Made by a program: the position numbers and the translations under genes. Under the pieces are notes generated by a model, which was given only the letters and a program-made list of their open reading frames with translations, was not told where the DNA came from and made no database searches. Positions 1 through 7,648 of a stretch of 64,000 nucleotides of DNA are shown here, piece by piece. Numbering within the stretch: position 1 is the stretch's first letter; each line of letters opens with the position of its first letter. This DNA comes from Nitrospirota bacterium (GTDB lineage Bacteria; Nitrospirota; Nitrospiria; Nitrospirales; Nitrospiraceae): assembly GCA_016219645.1 (NCBI GenBank), contig JACRLR010000010.1, positions 64,552-128,551 of the forward strand, in the 5' to 3' direction.

Positions 1-26
1 GACCCCACCAGGCAAGATGGGCTTCT

Positions 27-129
27 AGTGCGTGAAGCGTCGTTCGTATCTCGTATCTCGTCTCTCGTATCACGAGACACACGTCCCTCTCGACCACATA
101 CGCTTCACGATTCACGCTTCACGAGTTAC
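27..129. repeat. Family D low-complexity palindrome (CGTGAAGCG/CGTATCTCG units)
   Basis: The spacer holds degenerate units such as CGTGAAGCG and TCGTATCTCG, followed by their approximate reverse complements (CGCTTCACG, TTCACGCTTCACG). The whole forms a long imperfect hairpin just beyond the stop codon of the minus-strand ProA-like gene, so it may act in transcription termination. A second member of the same style lies at 61350-61423. Confidence 0.6.
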
Positions 130-1490
130 GGCCTCTTGAGCATGATCGCATCAAAATACGTCTCCGGCACCGGATGCGGGTACCGGAGTTGACCCGATCC
201 AAAGGCGACATACTTTTCGCAGGTCAATTGCTCAAGGCCAATCGGACCCTTGGCATGGAGACGAGAGCCGCTGAGCCCGACATCGGCGCCCATACCGTAA
301 CTGTCGCCGGCATTGAGGCGGGACGACGCATTCACGAGCACGGCGCCGGCATCCACTTCGCGTGTGAACCGCATGGCCGCATCATAGTTTGTCGTGGCAA
401 TGACGGCGGTAAGACAGGGTCCTTGCGCCACAATGTGTGCCAAAGCATCATCCATATTCGCGACCATTTTCACTGCCAACAGGGGCCCCTGAAATTGCGT
501 ATGCCAATCCTCCTCCTTTGCCGGAATGATCGAGGCATGCCCGGTCATAGCCATTTGCCCCATGAGAGCCATAGTTTTGGGACAGGCCCGTACCTCGATT
601 TTAAACTCTGCGAGCATACGGTTGATCAACGGAGGCAAGAACTGCCGCCCGATCACCTGTTGCACGAGCAGCTGGTCGAGGGAATTCGAGGCCCCAACCT
701 CCTGCGCTTTGGAATTGATTGCGATATTTTGAGCCATCGGCATATCGGTGTCGGCATCGACATACATGGTCGTAAGCCCTCCATCCGTGCAGAGCACCGG
801 TATCTTCGTCTGTTCGATGACTGCCTTCCGGAGAGCGGCTCCTCCTCGAGGAATAATGGCATCGAGACTCTTGCCGGCCCGGATGAGCTCGACCGCTACG
901 TCTTTATCCGGACGTTCGATAATCACCCATGCGCCTGCCGGTATCCCATTTTGTTCCGCTGCTTCCTGCAGGCCGGTCGCAATCGTCTGTTGCGTCAAGC
1001 CCCATTCAGGCGCGCCACGAAAAACACAGAGGTTACCCGACTTGAAACAGAGTGCGATCGACTCCACGGTAATGAGCGGGCTCAGTTCTGATACGACACC
1101 GATCACACCGATCGGGACGCGGACACGGCTGACTTGCAATCCGTCGAGCCGTTCCCATCGTGAAGTGACTTCGCACACCGGATCCGGCAGGCCTGCGATC
1201 ATACGGAGGCGATCGACCATCTGCTTGATATCATCTGCTGTCATGCGAAGGCGGGCCACGGCGGCTTTCATCCGGTCCTTCATGACGTCGGTTTCGAAGG
1301 ACTTTCCAACCGCATCCACATCCTTGTCATTTGCCGATAGGATCTTCTCCTCGTCAGCCGCTAATCGGTCCGCCATGGCCCGCAGGGCTTTTTCCTTTAC
1401 AGGACCAGAGAGAAGTCTCAGATCTCGCGCGGTTTTCCTGCAATCCTTCAAGAGTTTATCAAGGTAGAGCTTAGCTGGAACTTCAGGCAT
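126..1490 (-). CDS. ProA-like protein (gamma-glutamyl phosphate reductase family) lacking the catalytic Cys
   Basis: The 454-residue protein matches the ALDH-fold glutamate-5-semialdehyde dehydrogenase family over its full length, including the VPIGVIGVVSE segment near 125 and DAIIPRGG near 210. ProA reduces gamma-glutamyl phosphate in proline synthesis using a Cys in a motif like QRPSxCNxxETLL. Here the aligned segment is QEVGASNSLDQLL, so the nucleophile is Ser268, and the preceding CH of the ProA CHxYVD motif is replaced (TTMYVD). It is also longer than E. coli ProA (about 417 residues). GTGAGG lies upstream of the start. No proB is adjacent. It is either a neofunctionalised paralogue or an inactive ProA; family membership is firm, activity is doubtful. 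Confidence 0.85.
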   Translation of the reverse strand: MPEVPAKLYLDKLLKDCRKTARDLRLLSGPVKEKALRAMADRLAADEEKILSANDKDVDAVGKSFETDVMKDRMKAAVARLRMTADDIKQMVDRLRMIAGLPDPVCEVTSRWERLDGLQVSRVRVPIGVIGVVSELSPLITVESIALCFKSGNLCVFRGAPEWGLTQQTIATGLQEAAEQNGIPAGAWVIIERPDKDVAVELIRAGKSLDAIIPRGGAALRKAVIEQTKIPVLCTDGGLTTMYVDADTDMPMAQNIAINSKAQEVGASNSLDQLLVQQVIGRQFLPPLINRMLAEFKIEVRACPKTMALMGQMAMTGHASIIPAKEEDWHTQFQGPLLAVKMVANMDDALAHIVAQGPCLTAVIATTNYDAAMRFTREVDAGAVLVNASSRLNAGDSYGMGADVGLSGSRLHAKGPIGLEQLTCEKYVAFGSGQLRYPHPVPETYFDAIMLKRP

Positions 1491-1606
1491 TATATCCTCA
1501 CGAAGTATGTGCCATGGCGCAAAGTATGTTATCCCTGTTTGACGTCATCAAACATGTGGCGGCGACTATAGCACGCGGTTTTTTCACACGCAAAGCTGGG
1601 AGAGAC

Positions 1607-1703
1607 GGAACAATACCCGTGTCGGCCTTTTGCTCCCGGAACGCGCACGATCGGAATGTGCTCGTTCGACGGCCGCAGTCAGACCGAACACGCGTACTGT
1701 TCC
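1607..1703. repeat. Family A palindromic element
   Basis: Arms beginning GGAACAATACCCGTGT and ending ACGCGTACTGTTCC are complementary apart from scattered mismatches. They enclose the core seen elsewhere in the window (CCGGAACGCGCACGATCGG followed by TGTGCTCGTTCGACGGCC). The length (97 bp) and sequence closely match the innermost units at 40097-40193 and 45014-45110. Confidence 0.75.
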
Positions 1704-1745
1704 AGGTAAGGACAAACGAGCTTGGGGGAGTTGTTTACTTTGTTT

Positions 1746-1844
1746 GAGGGATGGTCCGGATGAGTCCCCCACTGCGCGCGTCCAACGAGGGCTTTCTGAA
1801 GCCGCGCGTTGCGCGAGCACGGGGGGCTCACCGGACCGTCCCTC
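1746..1844. repeat. Family A palindromic element upstream of threonine aldolase
   Basis: The left arm GAGGGATGGTCCGGATGAGT pairs with the right arm, which ends CACCGGACCGTCCCTC. Between them is the conserved core GCGCGCGTCCAACGAG...GCGCGTTGCGCGAGCAC. It sits in the leader of the downstream gene, ending about 50 bases before its start codon. Confidence 0.8.
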
Positions 1845-1894
1845 CCCGTGCTAGAATGCGCCGCCACAATCTTGCGGCGTCCCAAAGGACCACT

Positions 1895-2926
1895 ATGATC
1901 GACCTGCGAAGCGATACGGTCACGAAACCGACAGACGCGATGCGAGAGGCCATGGCACGCGCAGATGTGGGAGACGATGTCTACGGAGAAGATCCCACTG
2001 TCAACCGGCTCCAAGACATGACTGCGGCAATGTTTGGGAAGAAGGCCGCTCTCTTCGTCCCCTCTGGCACGATGGCGAATCAACTTGCGATTCGCCTCCA
2101 TAGTCAACCGGGCCAAGAGGTGATCGTCGAAAGCAGGGCCCATATCGTGCGGTATGAACAGGGAGCCGCTGGAGCACTGGCAGGAGTCCAACTCCACTGG
2201 GTCGCAGGCGATCGAGGGCTCATCTCAGCCGAGCAGATCGAGGCAGCCGTCCGCCCCAAAGATCCACATACTATTCAAACAGCGCTGATCTGCCTTGAGA
2301 GCACTCACAATAGCGGCGGGGGGACCATATATCCTCTGGCAACAATCGAGCGGATTCGTGCTGTGGCTGCAACGCATGGCATTCCCATGCATTTGGACGG
2401 GGCACGGCTGTTCAATGCGATCGCCGCAACGACCCTGCCACCGGCGTCCTATGCCCAGCATTTTGACACGCTTTCGGTGTGTCTCTCAAAGGGACTGGGG
2501 GCGCCGGTGGGCTCGCTGCTGATGATGAATGATCTGACGCTCCTCGACAAAGCCAAACGGCTGCGCCGCATGTATGGCGGCTCGATGCGTCAATCCGGTA
2601 TCCTCGCCGCTGCCGGCATCTATGCCCTGGAACACCATATCGAGCGATTGAAAGTGGACCATGACCACGCCAAGCGGTTGGCACGAGGGCTGCAAAGTGT
2701 TCCGACGGTCAGAATCAACCCCCACGATGTCGATACGAACATCGTGATCTTCGATGTCATCGGTCACCGCCTTGCTCCCCCGGCAATTGTGGCGGCGCTG
2801 AAGAAAGAAGGGGTCTTGATCAATGCTCTCGGTGGCAACAGTTTTCGTGCCGTGACGCATCTGGATATCTCTAGTGCCATGACTGATGAAGCCTGCGCGA
2901 TCCTTTCCCGTGTTCTGGCAAACTGA
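1895..2926 (+). CDS. ltaE: Low-specificity L-threonine aldolase
   Basis: This PLP enzyme of fold type I cleaves L-threonine (and allo-threonine) to glycine and acetaldehyde. The start was placed at the ATG that opens MIDLRSDTVTKPT, the canonical N-terminus of the family; reading frame upstream of it runs through a palindromic repeat and is not coding. The 343 residues are a normal length. VCLSKGLGAPVGSLL contains the PLP lysine at about residue 203, and MHLDGARLFNA is the cofactor-binding stretch. It stands alone between two transcriptionally unrelated groups. Confidence 0.93.
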   Translation: MIDLRSDTVTKPTDAMREAMARADVGDDVYGEDPTVNRLQDMTAAMFGKKAALFVPSGTMANQLAIRLHSQPGQEVIVESRAHIVRYEQGAAGALAGVQLHWVAGDRGLISAEQIEAAVRPKDPHTIQTALICLESTHNSGGGTIYPLATIERIRAVAATHGIPMHLDGARLFNAIAATTLPPASYAQHFDTLSVCLSKGLGAPVGSLLMMNDLTLLDKAKRLRRMYGGSMRQSGILAAAGIYALEHHIERLKVDHDHAKRLARGLQSVPTVRINPHDVDTNIVIFDVIGHRLAPPAIVAALKKEGVLINALGGNSFRAVTHLDISSAMTDEACAILSRVLAN

Positions 2927-2985
2927 AATCACGACTCATTGACAGCTCTCCCCCTGAAATCTAGAATGCCAGTCATGGGGTACCT

Positions 2986-3213
2986 ATGCCGTTGACCGTT
3001 GTATCGTTCAAACACATCACCCAAATCCTAGGGGTCACTGATTCTCTTGGACTGAACCGGGAATGGGTCGAAATTCCCTTGTCCCCACAAAGCCCGGGCG
3101 CCGTCAGACGATTGACTAACGGTAAGCTGGAAATTGTCGTCGATGCGGACCAACCCTTCGAGGATTGGCTGCAATCGCTCCCGCGACACATTCAGCTCGC
3201 ACAGGGAGCTTAA
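2986..3213 (+). CDS. Small conserved-looking protein, unknown function
   Basis: A 75-residue acidic to neutral soluble protein without a recognised motif. It ends one base before the start of the nucleotidyltransferase gene, which suggests translational coupling and argues that the ORF is real. No signal peptide or membrane segment is visible. It may be a partner of the downstream nucleotidyltransferase, but nothing in its sequence proves it. Confidence 0.6.
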   Translation: MPLTVVSFKHITQILGVTDSLGLNREWVEIPLSPQSPGAVRRLTNGKLEIVVDADQPFEDWLQSLPRHIQLAQGA

Positions 3214-3214
3214 G

Positions 3215-4000
3215 ATGGACAGCCCTACGGTTCAACCTGTTCCAACATCAGAAGAATTGAAGGCGGAACTCCTGGCGATTCCAGAACCGCCGGAACAACC
3301 GGACCCAATAGATGAGCCGGGTTTTGAAGAGCTTGTCGCAATCGCCGTGCGCCATGTCCGTGGTCGTCGTGGAGGGGACCTTGTCAGTGTAATCCTGGTA
3401 GGATCCAGCGTTCGCCGCGCGATCACGGCCCACAGCGATATTGATCTCATTGCCCTGGTCAAAGGACAGGCCGACAGCCACGAAATCGTCCGTGTTTCCG
3501 ACCGCCTGGCTGACATCCGATATCGTGGACATCAAGAGTTTGAGGAGGATCTCCCCTACTCGCCACGTCTCCCGTCTCTCCTGCGCAAAGCTCGGATCCT
3601 GTTCGATCACGACAATATCGGCGCGAAGTTGATCGAACGGGCCAATCACCGGTTTCGACAGGGACCGCCCCCCGTCACCATCAACGAACAGATTCGGATG
3701 AAGGCAGAGTGTTTCCATTGGCTGGGAAAGGCGCGAGATCTGGCAGACAAGCCGGCAACCGCTCAGTACATACTCTCGATATTTTTTGATGACTTTATCA
3801 ACTCGTTCTTTCGGCTTCGGGGCTTCTGGCTGACTGCTCCGATTGAGGCGCCGAAGTTTATGGCCTCCCGCGATGCGGAGTTAGGTGACCTTGCTGGACG
3901 CTTCCTAACTGCCGCAACCTTGCCGGAACGGCTCAACTTTGGCCGCGACCTCGCCGATATTCTCTTTAAGGACGTCCCGAATCCTGCCCGAATCGACTGA
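3215..4000 (+). CDS. Nucleotidyltransferase-domain protein (pol-beta fold)
   Basis: The ATG at 3215 is preceded by AGGGAG and follows the upstream stop by one base. In the 261-residue product, GSSVRR at about 63-68 and SDIDL with Asp75 and Asp77 form the GS-x10-DxD active-site pattern of stand-alone nucleotidyltransferases. A helical C-terminal region of about 130 residues (FHWLGKARDLADKPATAQY) resembles HEPN or substrate-binding helices of kanamycin-nucleotidyltransferase-like proteins. Substrate is unknown. With the 75-residue gene it forms a two-gene unit closed by a terminator at 4030-4051. Confidence 0.8.
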   Translation: MDSPTVQPVPTSEELKAELLAIPEPPEQPDPIDEPGFEELVAIAVRHVRGRRGGDLVSVILVGSSVRRAITAHSDIDLIALVKGQADSHEIVRVSDRLADIRYRGHQEFEEDLPYSPRLPSLLRKARILFDHDNIGAKLIERANHRFRQGPPPVTINEQIRMKAECFHWLGKARDLADKPATAQYILSIFFDDFINSFFRLRGFWLTAPIEAPKFMASRDAELGDLAGRFLTAATLPERLNFGRDLADILFKDVPNPARID

Positions 4001-4029
4001 CAGGCGAGGCAGAGCAGCGCTTAAACCTT

Positions 4030-4051
4030 CCGCCTAACCCCGGCGGTTTTT
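4030..4051 (+). terminator. Rho-independent terminator after the nucleotidyltransferase gene
   Basis: CCGCC (4030-4034) pairs with GGCGG (4042-4046), a GC-only stem that is followed directly by TTTTT. It lies 30 bases past the stop codon and before the gnd ribosome-binding site. Confidence 0.75.
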
Positions 4052-4078
4052 CTAGCATCCTGCTAGCAAGGAGTCACA

Positions 4079-4972
4079 ATGGAAATCGGATTCATCGGGC
4101 TTGGGAAAATGGGCATGAATATGGTGACCCGATTGCAACGCGACCGGCACCGGGTGGTGGTCTACGATCGGTCGGCCGATTTGATCAAACAGGCCGAAGC
4201 CGTCGGCTGTGTCGGCGCGACCTCGCTCGCAGATCTCGTCGGCCAGCTCAAGGCTCCACGCGCGGTCTGGATCATGGTCCCCTCCGGTGTAGCGACGGAA
4301 GAGACCGTTCAAGCCGTTGCGGCGCTGCTCCAGGCTGGCGACACGGTGATCGATGGCGGCAATACCAGATTCCACGACGATGTTCGACGGGCCGCTGACC
4401 TCCAGAAACAGCAGATTCACTATGTCGATGCCGGCACCAGCGGCGGCATTTGGGGACTGACAGTCGGCTATTGCCTCATGGTCGGGGGCGACGAGGCGCC
4501 CGTGAAGCAGCTTGCGCCGATCTTCACGACGTTGGCGCCGGAACAGGGGTGGGCCCATGTCGGCAAGGTTGGCGCAGGCCACTATGTAAAAATGGTCCAT
4601 AATGGAATTGAGTACAGCATGATGCAAGGGTATGCAGAAGGCTTCGAGCTCATGGCGAAGAGCGACTATCAGCTGAATCTTGCAAAGATTGCAGATCTTT
4701 GGATGCACGGCAGCGTCGTCCGATCCTGGCTCTTGGAGCTGGCAGCCGGCGCCTTGAAAGAGGATCCAAAGCTGGAGCAATTGAGAGGCTATGTACAAGA
4801 TTCCGGCGAGGGGCGCTGGATGATCGCCGACGCGATCGAGAAGGATGTGCCGGTCCCGACACTTGCGACTGCCCTCTTCACTCGTTTCCGATCTCGGCAG
4901 AGCGAATCATTTGCGGAAAAAATGCTGGCCGCGTTGCGGAAGGCATTCGGCGGCCACGCAGTCCGACGGTAA
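4079..4972 (+). CDS. gnd: 6-phosphogluconate dehydrogenase, decarboxylating, short NAD-type
   Basis: Oxidatively decarboxylates 6-phosphogluconate to ribulose 5-phosphate in the oxidative pentose phosphate pathway. The 297-residue length matches the short GndA/YqeC class rather than the 470-residue enzyme. GLGKMGMNM at about 8-16 is the Rossmann nucleotide loop, GTSGGIWG is the substrate loop, and KMVHNGIEY carries the catalytic lysine. AAGGAG precedes the ATG. The zwf start follows after 15 bases, so the two oxidative steps are co-transcribed; no lactonase gene lies between them. Confidence 0.93.
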   Translation: MEIGFIGLGKMGMNMVTRLQRDRHRVVVYDRSADLIKQAEAVGCVGATSLADLVGQLKAPRAVWIMVPSGVATEETVQAVAALLQAGDTVIDGGNTRFHDDVRRAADLQKQQIHYVDAGTSGGIWGLTVGYCLMVGGDEAPVKQLAPIFTTLAPEQGWAHVGKVGAGHYVKMVHNGIEYSMMQGYAEGFELMAKSDYQLNLAKIADLWMHGSVVRSWLLELAAGALKEDPKLEQLRGYVQDSGEGRWMIADAIEKDVPVPTLATALFTRFRSRQSESFAEKMLAALRKAFGGHAVRR

Positions 4973-4986
4973 GGGCTCAGCCTTCT

Positions 4987-6531
4987 ATGCCACCGAATAG
5001 CCCCCGTATCGACATCAGCCCTTCACAGGAAACGATCCCCCCAGTCGAGCCATGTACGCTCGTCATTTTCGGAGGTTCCGGGGATTTGGCTCGCCGGAGA
5101 CTGATTCCTGCCCTCTACAACCTACTCCTCGACGGATTGCTCCCTCCACGGTATGCGGTGATCGGCCTGGGTCGCAAGTTGATGACGGACGAAGAGTTTC
5201 GCACCACGGTTCGTGATGGTGTCGTCGCACATTCCCGGCAAGCGTTGGCAGAGGACAAGTGGAAAGACTTCGCGCCGCATCTCTTCTACGTGTCAGGGGG
5301 AAATGACGATCCGAACACCTACGCCAAGCTGAAGTCCCGGGCAGAAGACATCGAACAGACCTTTCAGCTGCCAGGCAACCGGATTTTCTATCTGAGCATC
5401 CCTCCCAGTTCATTCGCATCTGTTTGCGAGGGGCTCGAGCAAGCCGGGATGGCTACGAAGCCGGAAACTCCGGCGCCGTACGCCCGCATCATCGTGGAGA
5501 AACCGGTCGGCCGCGATTTGGCTTCCGCCGAAGCGATCAACCATGTGACCGGGCGCGTGTTCGACGAGTCACAAATCTTCCGCATCGATCACTATCTGGG
5601 GAAAGAAACTGTCCAGAATTTGATGGTCGTCCGTTTCGCCAACAGCATCTTCGAGCCGATTTGGAACCACAAATATATCGATCATGTGCAAATCACGGTG
5701 AGCGAAGCCGAAGGTGTCGGGACCAGGGCAAGTTACTACGAAGAGGCCGGCGCCTTGCGCGACATGGTGCAGAATCATATGCTCCAGCTGCTCTGTCTGG
5801 TCGCGATGGAACCTCCCTATTCCCTTGATCCTGACGTGGTGCGCAATGCGAAGATGGAAGTCCTGCGCTGCCTGAGGCCTATCACCGATCAGGATGTCGA
5901 CCAGGTCACCGTCCGTGCGCAATACAGCGCCGGCACAACCCATGGCAAGCCCATCCCCGGGTATCGTCGCGAGAACGGCATCCATCCCGACTCCACGACA
6001 GAAACCTATGTCGCGCTCAAATGCTTCGTAGAAAATTGGCGCTGGGCTGGAGTCCCCTTCTATCTGCGCACGGGAAAAGCGCTCCCTCAACGAGCCAGCG
6101 AGGTCGCGGTGCAATTCAAGGATATTCCGCACATCTTATTCAACGCCAATGCGCAGCAACCGCAACCGCCTAATGTATTGGCATTGCGTATCCAGCCGGA
6201 AGAAGGGCTCTCGCTCCGCATCGTCTCGCGCGTACCGGGGACTCGCGCGGAGACGCACCCGGTGGAAATGGACTTTCAATATAGCGATGTCTTCGGTCGG
6301 CCCTCGCCTGAAGCCTATGAGCGGTTACTCTTGGACGTGATGGCCGGCGATGCGTCACGATTCATGCGGCGCGACGCGGTTGAAGCCTCCTGGGCCTGGA
6401 TTACGAAGATCCTTGAAGGATGGCACCGGCAGGGGTTGCGCTGGCTTCCTGAATATCCTGCAGGGACCTGTGGACCGGTAGAGGCTGATCGTCTCATCGA
6501 AAAGGATGGACGGACATGGCGGACATTATAG
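4987..6531 (+). CDS. zwf: Glucose-6-phosphate 1-dehydrogenase
   Basis: Oxidises glucose 6-phosphate to 6-phosphogluconolactone. The start is the ATG 15 bases after gnd; in-frame sequence upstream overlaps gnd and is discarded, giving 514 residues, near the usual 490-510. VIFGGSGDLARRRLIPALYN is the N-terminal coenzyme motif, VEKPVGRD lines the active site, and RIDHYLGKE is the substrate-binding signature with its catalytic His. It converges on the thioredoxin gene, with only about 10 bases between stop codons. Confidence 0.96.
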   Translation: MPPNSPRIDISPSQETIPPVEPCTLVIFGGSGDLARRRLIPALYNLLLDGLLPPRYAVIGLGRKLMTDEEFRTTVRDGVVAHSRQALAEDKWKDFAPHLFYVSGGNDDPNTYAKLKSRAEDIEQTFQLPGNRIFYLSIPPSSFASVCEGLEQAGMATKPETPAPYARIIVEKPVGRDLASAEAINHVTGRVFDESQIFRIDHYLGKETVQNLMVVRFANSIFEPIWNHKYIDHVQITVSEAEGVGTRASYYEEAGALRDMVQNHMLQLLCLVAMEPPYSLDPDVVRNAKMEVLRCLRPITDQDVDQVTVRAQYSAGTTHGKPIPGYRRENGIHPDSTTETYVALKCFVENWRWAGVPFYLRTGKALPQRASEVAVQFKDIPHILFNANAQQPQPPNVLALRIQPEEGLSLRIVSRVPGTRAETHPVEMDFQYSDVFGRPSPEAYERLLLDVMAGDASRFMRRDAVEASWAWITKILEGWHRQGLRWLPEYPAGTCGPVEADRLIEKDGRTWRTL

Positions 6532-6540
6532 CCACACAGG

Positions 6541-6855
6541 TCATTTCGACCATAGCTGTCTAGAGATTTCCTCTCTCGTTCCAAGACCACCGATGAATCG
6601 CGTGAATACTCCTTCTTGATAATAGGCCAGTGCCGGCAATGAGTGGATCTCCAGCTCCGCTGGAATCTGGAAGTTCTCCTCGACGTTCATTTTCAGGATC
6701 AAAACCTTACCTGCCACATCGTGCTCCAGCTTTTCGAGCTCACGCATCAGTGCCCGGCAACTCCCGCATCCTGGCTTCCAAAACTCCACCAGCACCGGAA
6801 CCTCGGCCTGGCTGACAACGTGGTCGAAATCCCGATCAGTCACGTCATGCATCAT
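6541..6855 (-). CDS. Thioredoxin-family protein with CGSC active site
   Basis: A 104-residue single-domain thioredoxin fold. FWKPGCGSCRALM carries the redox Cys pair separated by Gly-Ser rather than the Gly-Pro of classical thioredoxin, and HSLPALAYY contains the cis-Pro. There is no signal peptide, so it should be cytoplasmic. GGAG lies six bases before the first of two consecutive ATGs. The start follows the SGNH hydrolase stop by two bases, so the genes are coupled. The CGSC centre suggests a redox potential or partner different from TrxA. Confidence 0.88.
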   Translation of the reverse strand: MMHDVTDRDFDHVVSQAEVPVLVEFWKPGCGSCRALMRELEKLEHDVAGKVLILKMNVEENFQIPAELEIHSLPALAYYQEGVFTRFIGGLGTREEISRQLWSK

Positions 6856-6857
6856 GA

Positions 6858-7502
6858 TCAGCTCAGCTCCGTTCTCGCAAACACTTCATGGAACAAGCGA
6901 TCCGCAAATAAGCGATATCCGCTGGTGGTCAAATGCAGCCCATCGTTGGAGTATCCGCCCGCAAGCTGTTGTGACTCTGGGTCTACGGTTGCCGCGAAGA
7001 GGTCGAACAGCGCCAGGCGCTGTGATTCGGCATATCGTGCAATTAATCCATTGAGTTGGCGCCGCCGATCAAGGTGCTCGGCGAACCACCGACGCCCCTC
7101 CTCACTGCGAAGATCGTCACCCACTCTGATCGACGGAACGGTCACCGGCACCGGCTTGATCCCAGCCGCCGCAGCCAGTTCATACATCGTGAGGAGATTG
7201 CGCATGATGTCCGCCGGCGCGGCGTTCCATCCCAGATCGTTCGTTCCGCCAAGAATGACGACATGAGTCGGCTGCGGTGCAAGCACAGCCGATCGAAACC
7301 GCATCGCCATTTCTCCGGTCAGCTCGCCACAGATACCGCTCACAGACACACGGACGGCAGGCCCTGTCAATTCTTGCAAAAATGTCCCGTACGGTGTCAG
7401 GACACCTTGGGGGTTGTCGGCTGTGGGCGTCTGAAACCCTGCCGTCAGGCTATCGCCGAAACAGACAATGTGCCCTGACTCAATCATTGCTCTAAAGTTC
7501 AT
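6858..7502 (-). CDS. SGNH/GDSL-family hydrolase
   Basis: A 214-residue esterase or lipase-like hydrolase. The four SGNH blocks are visible: CFGDSLTAG with the nucleophilic Ser near residue 18, Gly in block II, GGTND, and the DGLHLT block with the catalytic His near 190. There is no signal peptide, so it resembles cytoplasmic TesA-like or arylesterase proteins. An internal ATG five codons in is an alternative start. It is the promoter-proximal gene of a pair with the thioredoxin and is divergent from the HEAT/HD-GYP operon. Confidence 0.87.
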   Translation of the reverse strand: MNFRAMIESGHIVCFGDSLTAGFQTPTADNPQGVLTPYGTFLQELTGPAVRVSVSGICGELTGEMAMRFRSAVLAPQPTHVVILGGTNDLGWNAAPADIMRNLLTMYELAAAAGIKPVPVTVPSIRVGDDLRSEEGRRWFAEHLDRRRQLNGLIARYAESQRLALFDLFAATVDPESQQLAGGYSNDGLHLTTSGYRLFADRLFHEVFARTELS

Positions 7503-7610
7503 TCTACCGGCCTGTCATCAGCTTCACAATGCCCTTGTTCCGCTTACTGCCGGAGGAAAATCAATTGGGGATTCCTCCCTATATACGGCTGCCAAAGAGC
7601 GGCTATTCTC

Positions 7611-7639
7611 TTGACGATTCAGAAACTCCACGGTACGAC
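7611..7639 (+). promoter_or_regulatory. Possible sigma-70-like promoter for the HEAT/HD-GYP operon
   Basis: TTGACG (7611-7616) and TACGAC (7634-7639) are spaced by 17 bases in the 146-base divergent intergenic region. The -10 box is weak. If it is real, the ATG at 7649 would be almost leaderless, which would favour the in-frame ATG at 7685. Confidence 0.3.
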
Positions 7640-7648
7640 TAACTCATC

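Noticed and set aside
174-1467. Long plus-strand frames opposite the ProA-like gene
   Set aside because: They are the antisense shadow of a well-conserved ALDH-family gene and contain no recognisable domain.
4052-4798. 248-codon minus-strand frame opposite gnd
   Set aside because: No domain or ribosome-binding site; it mirrors a conserved gene on the other strand.
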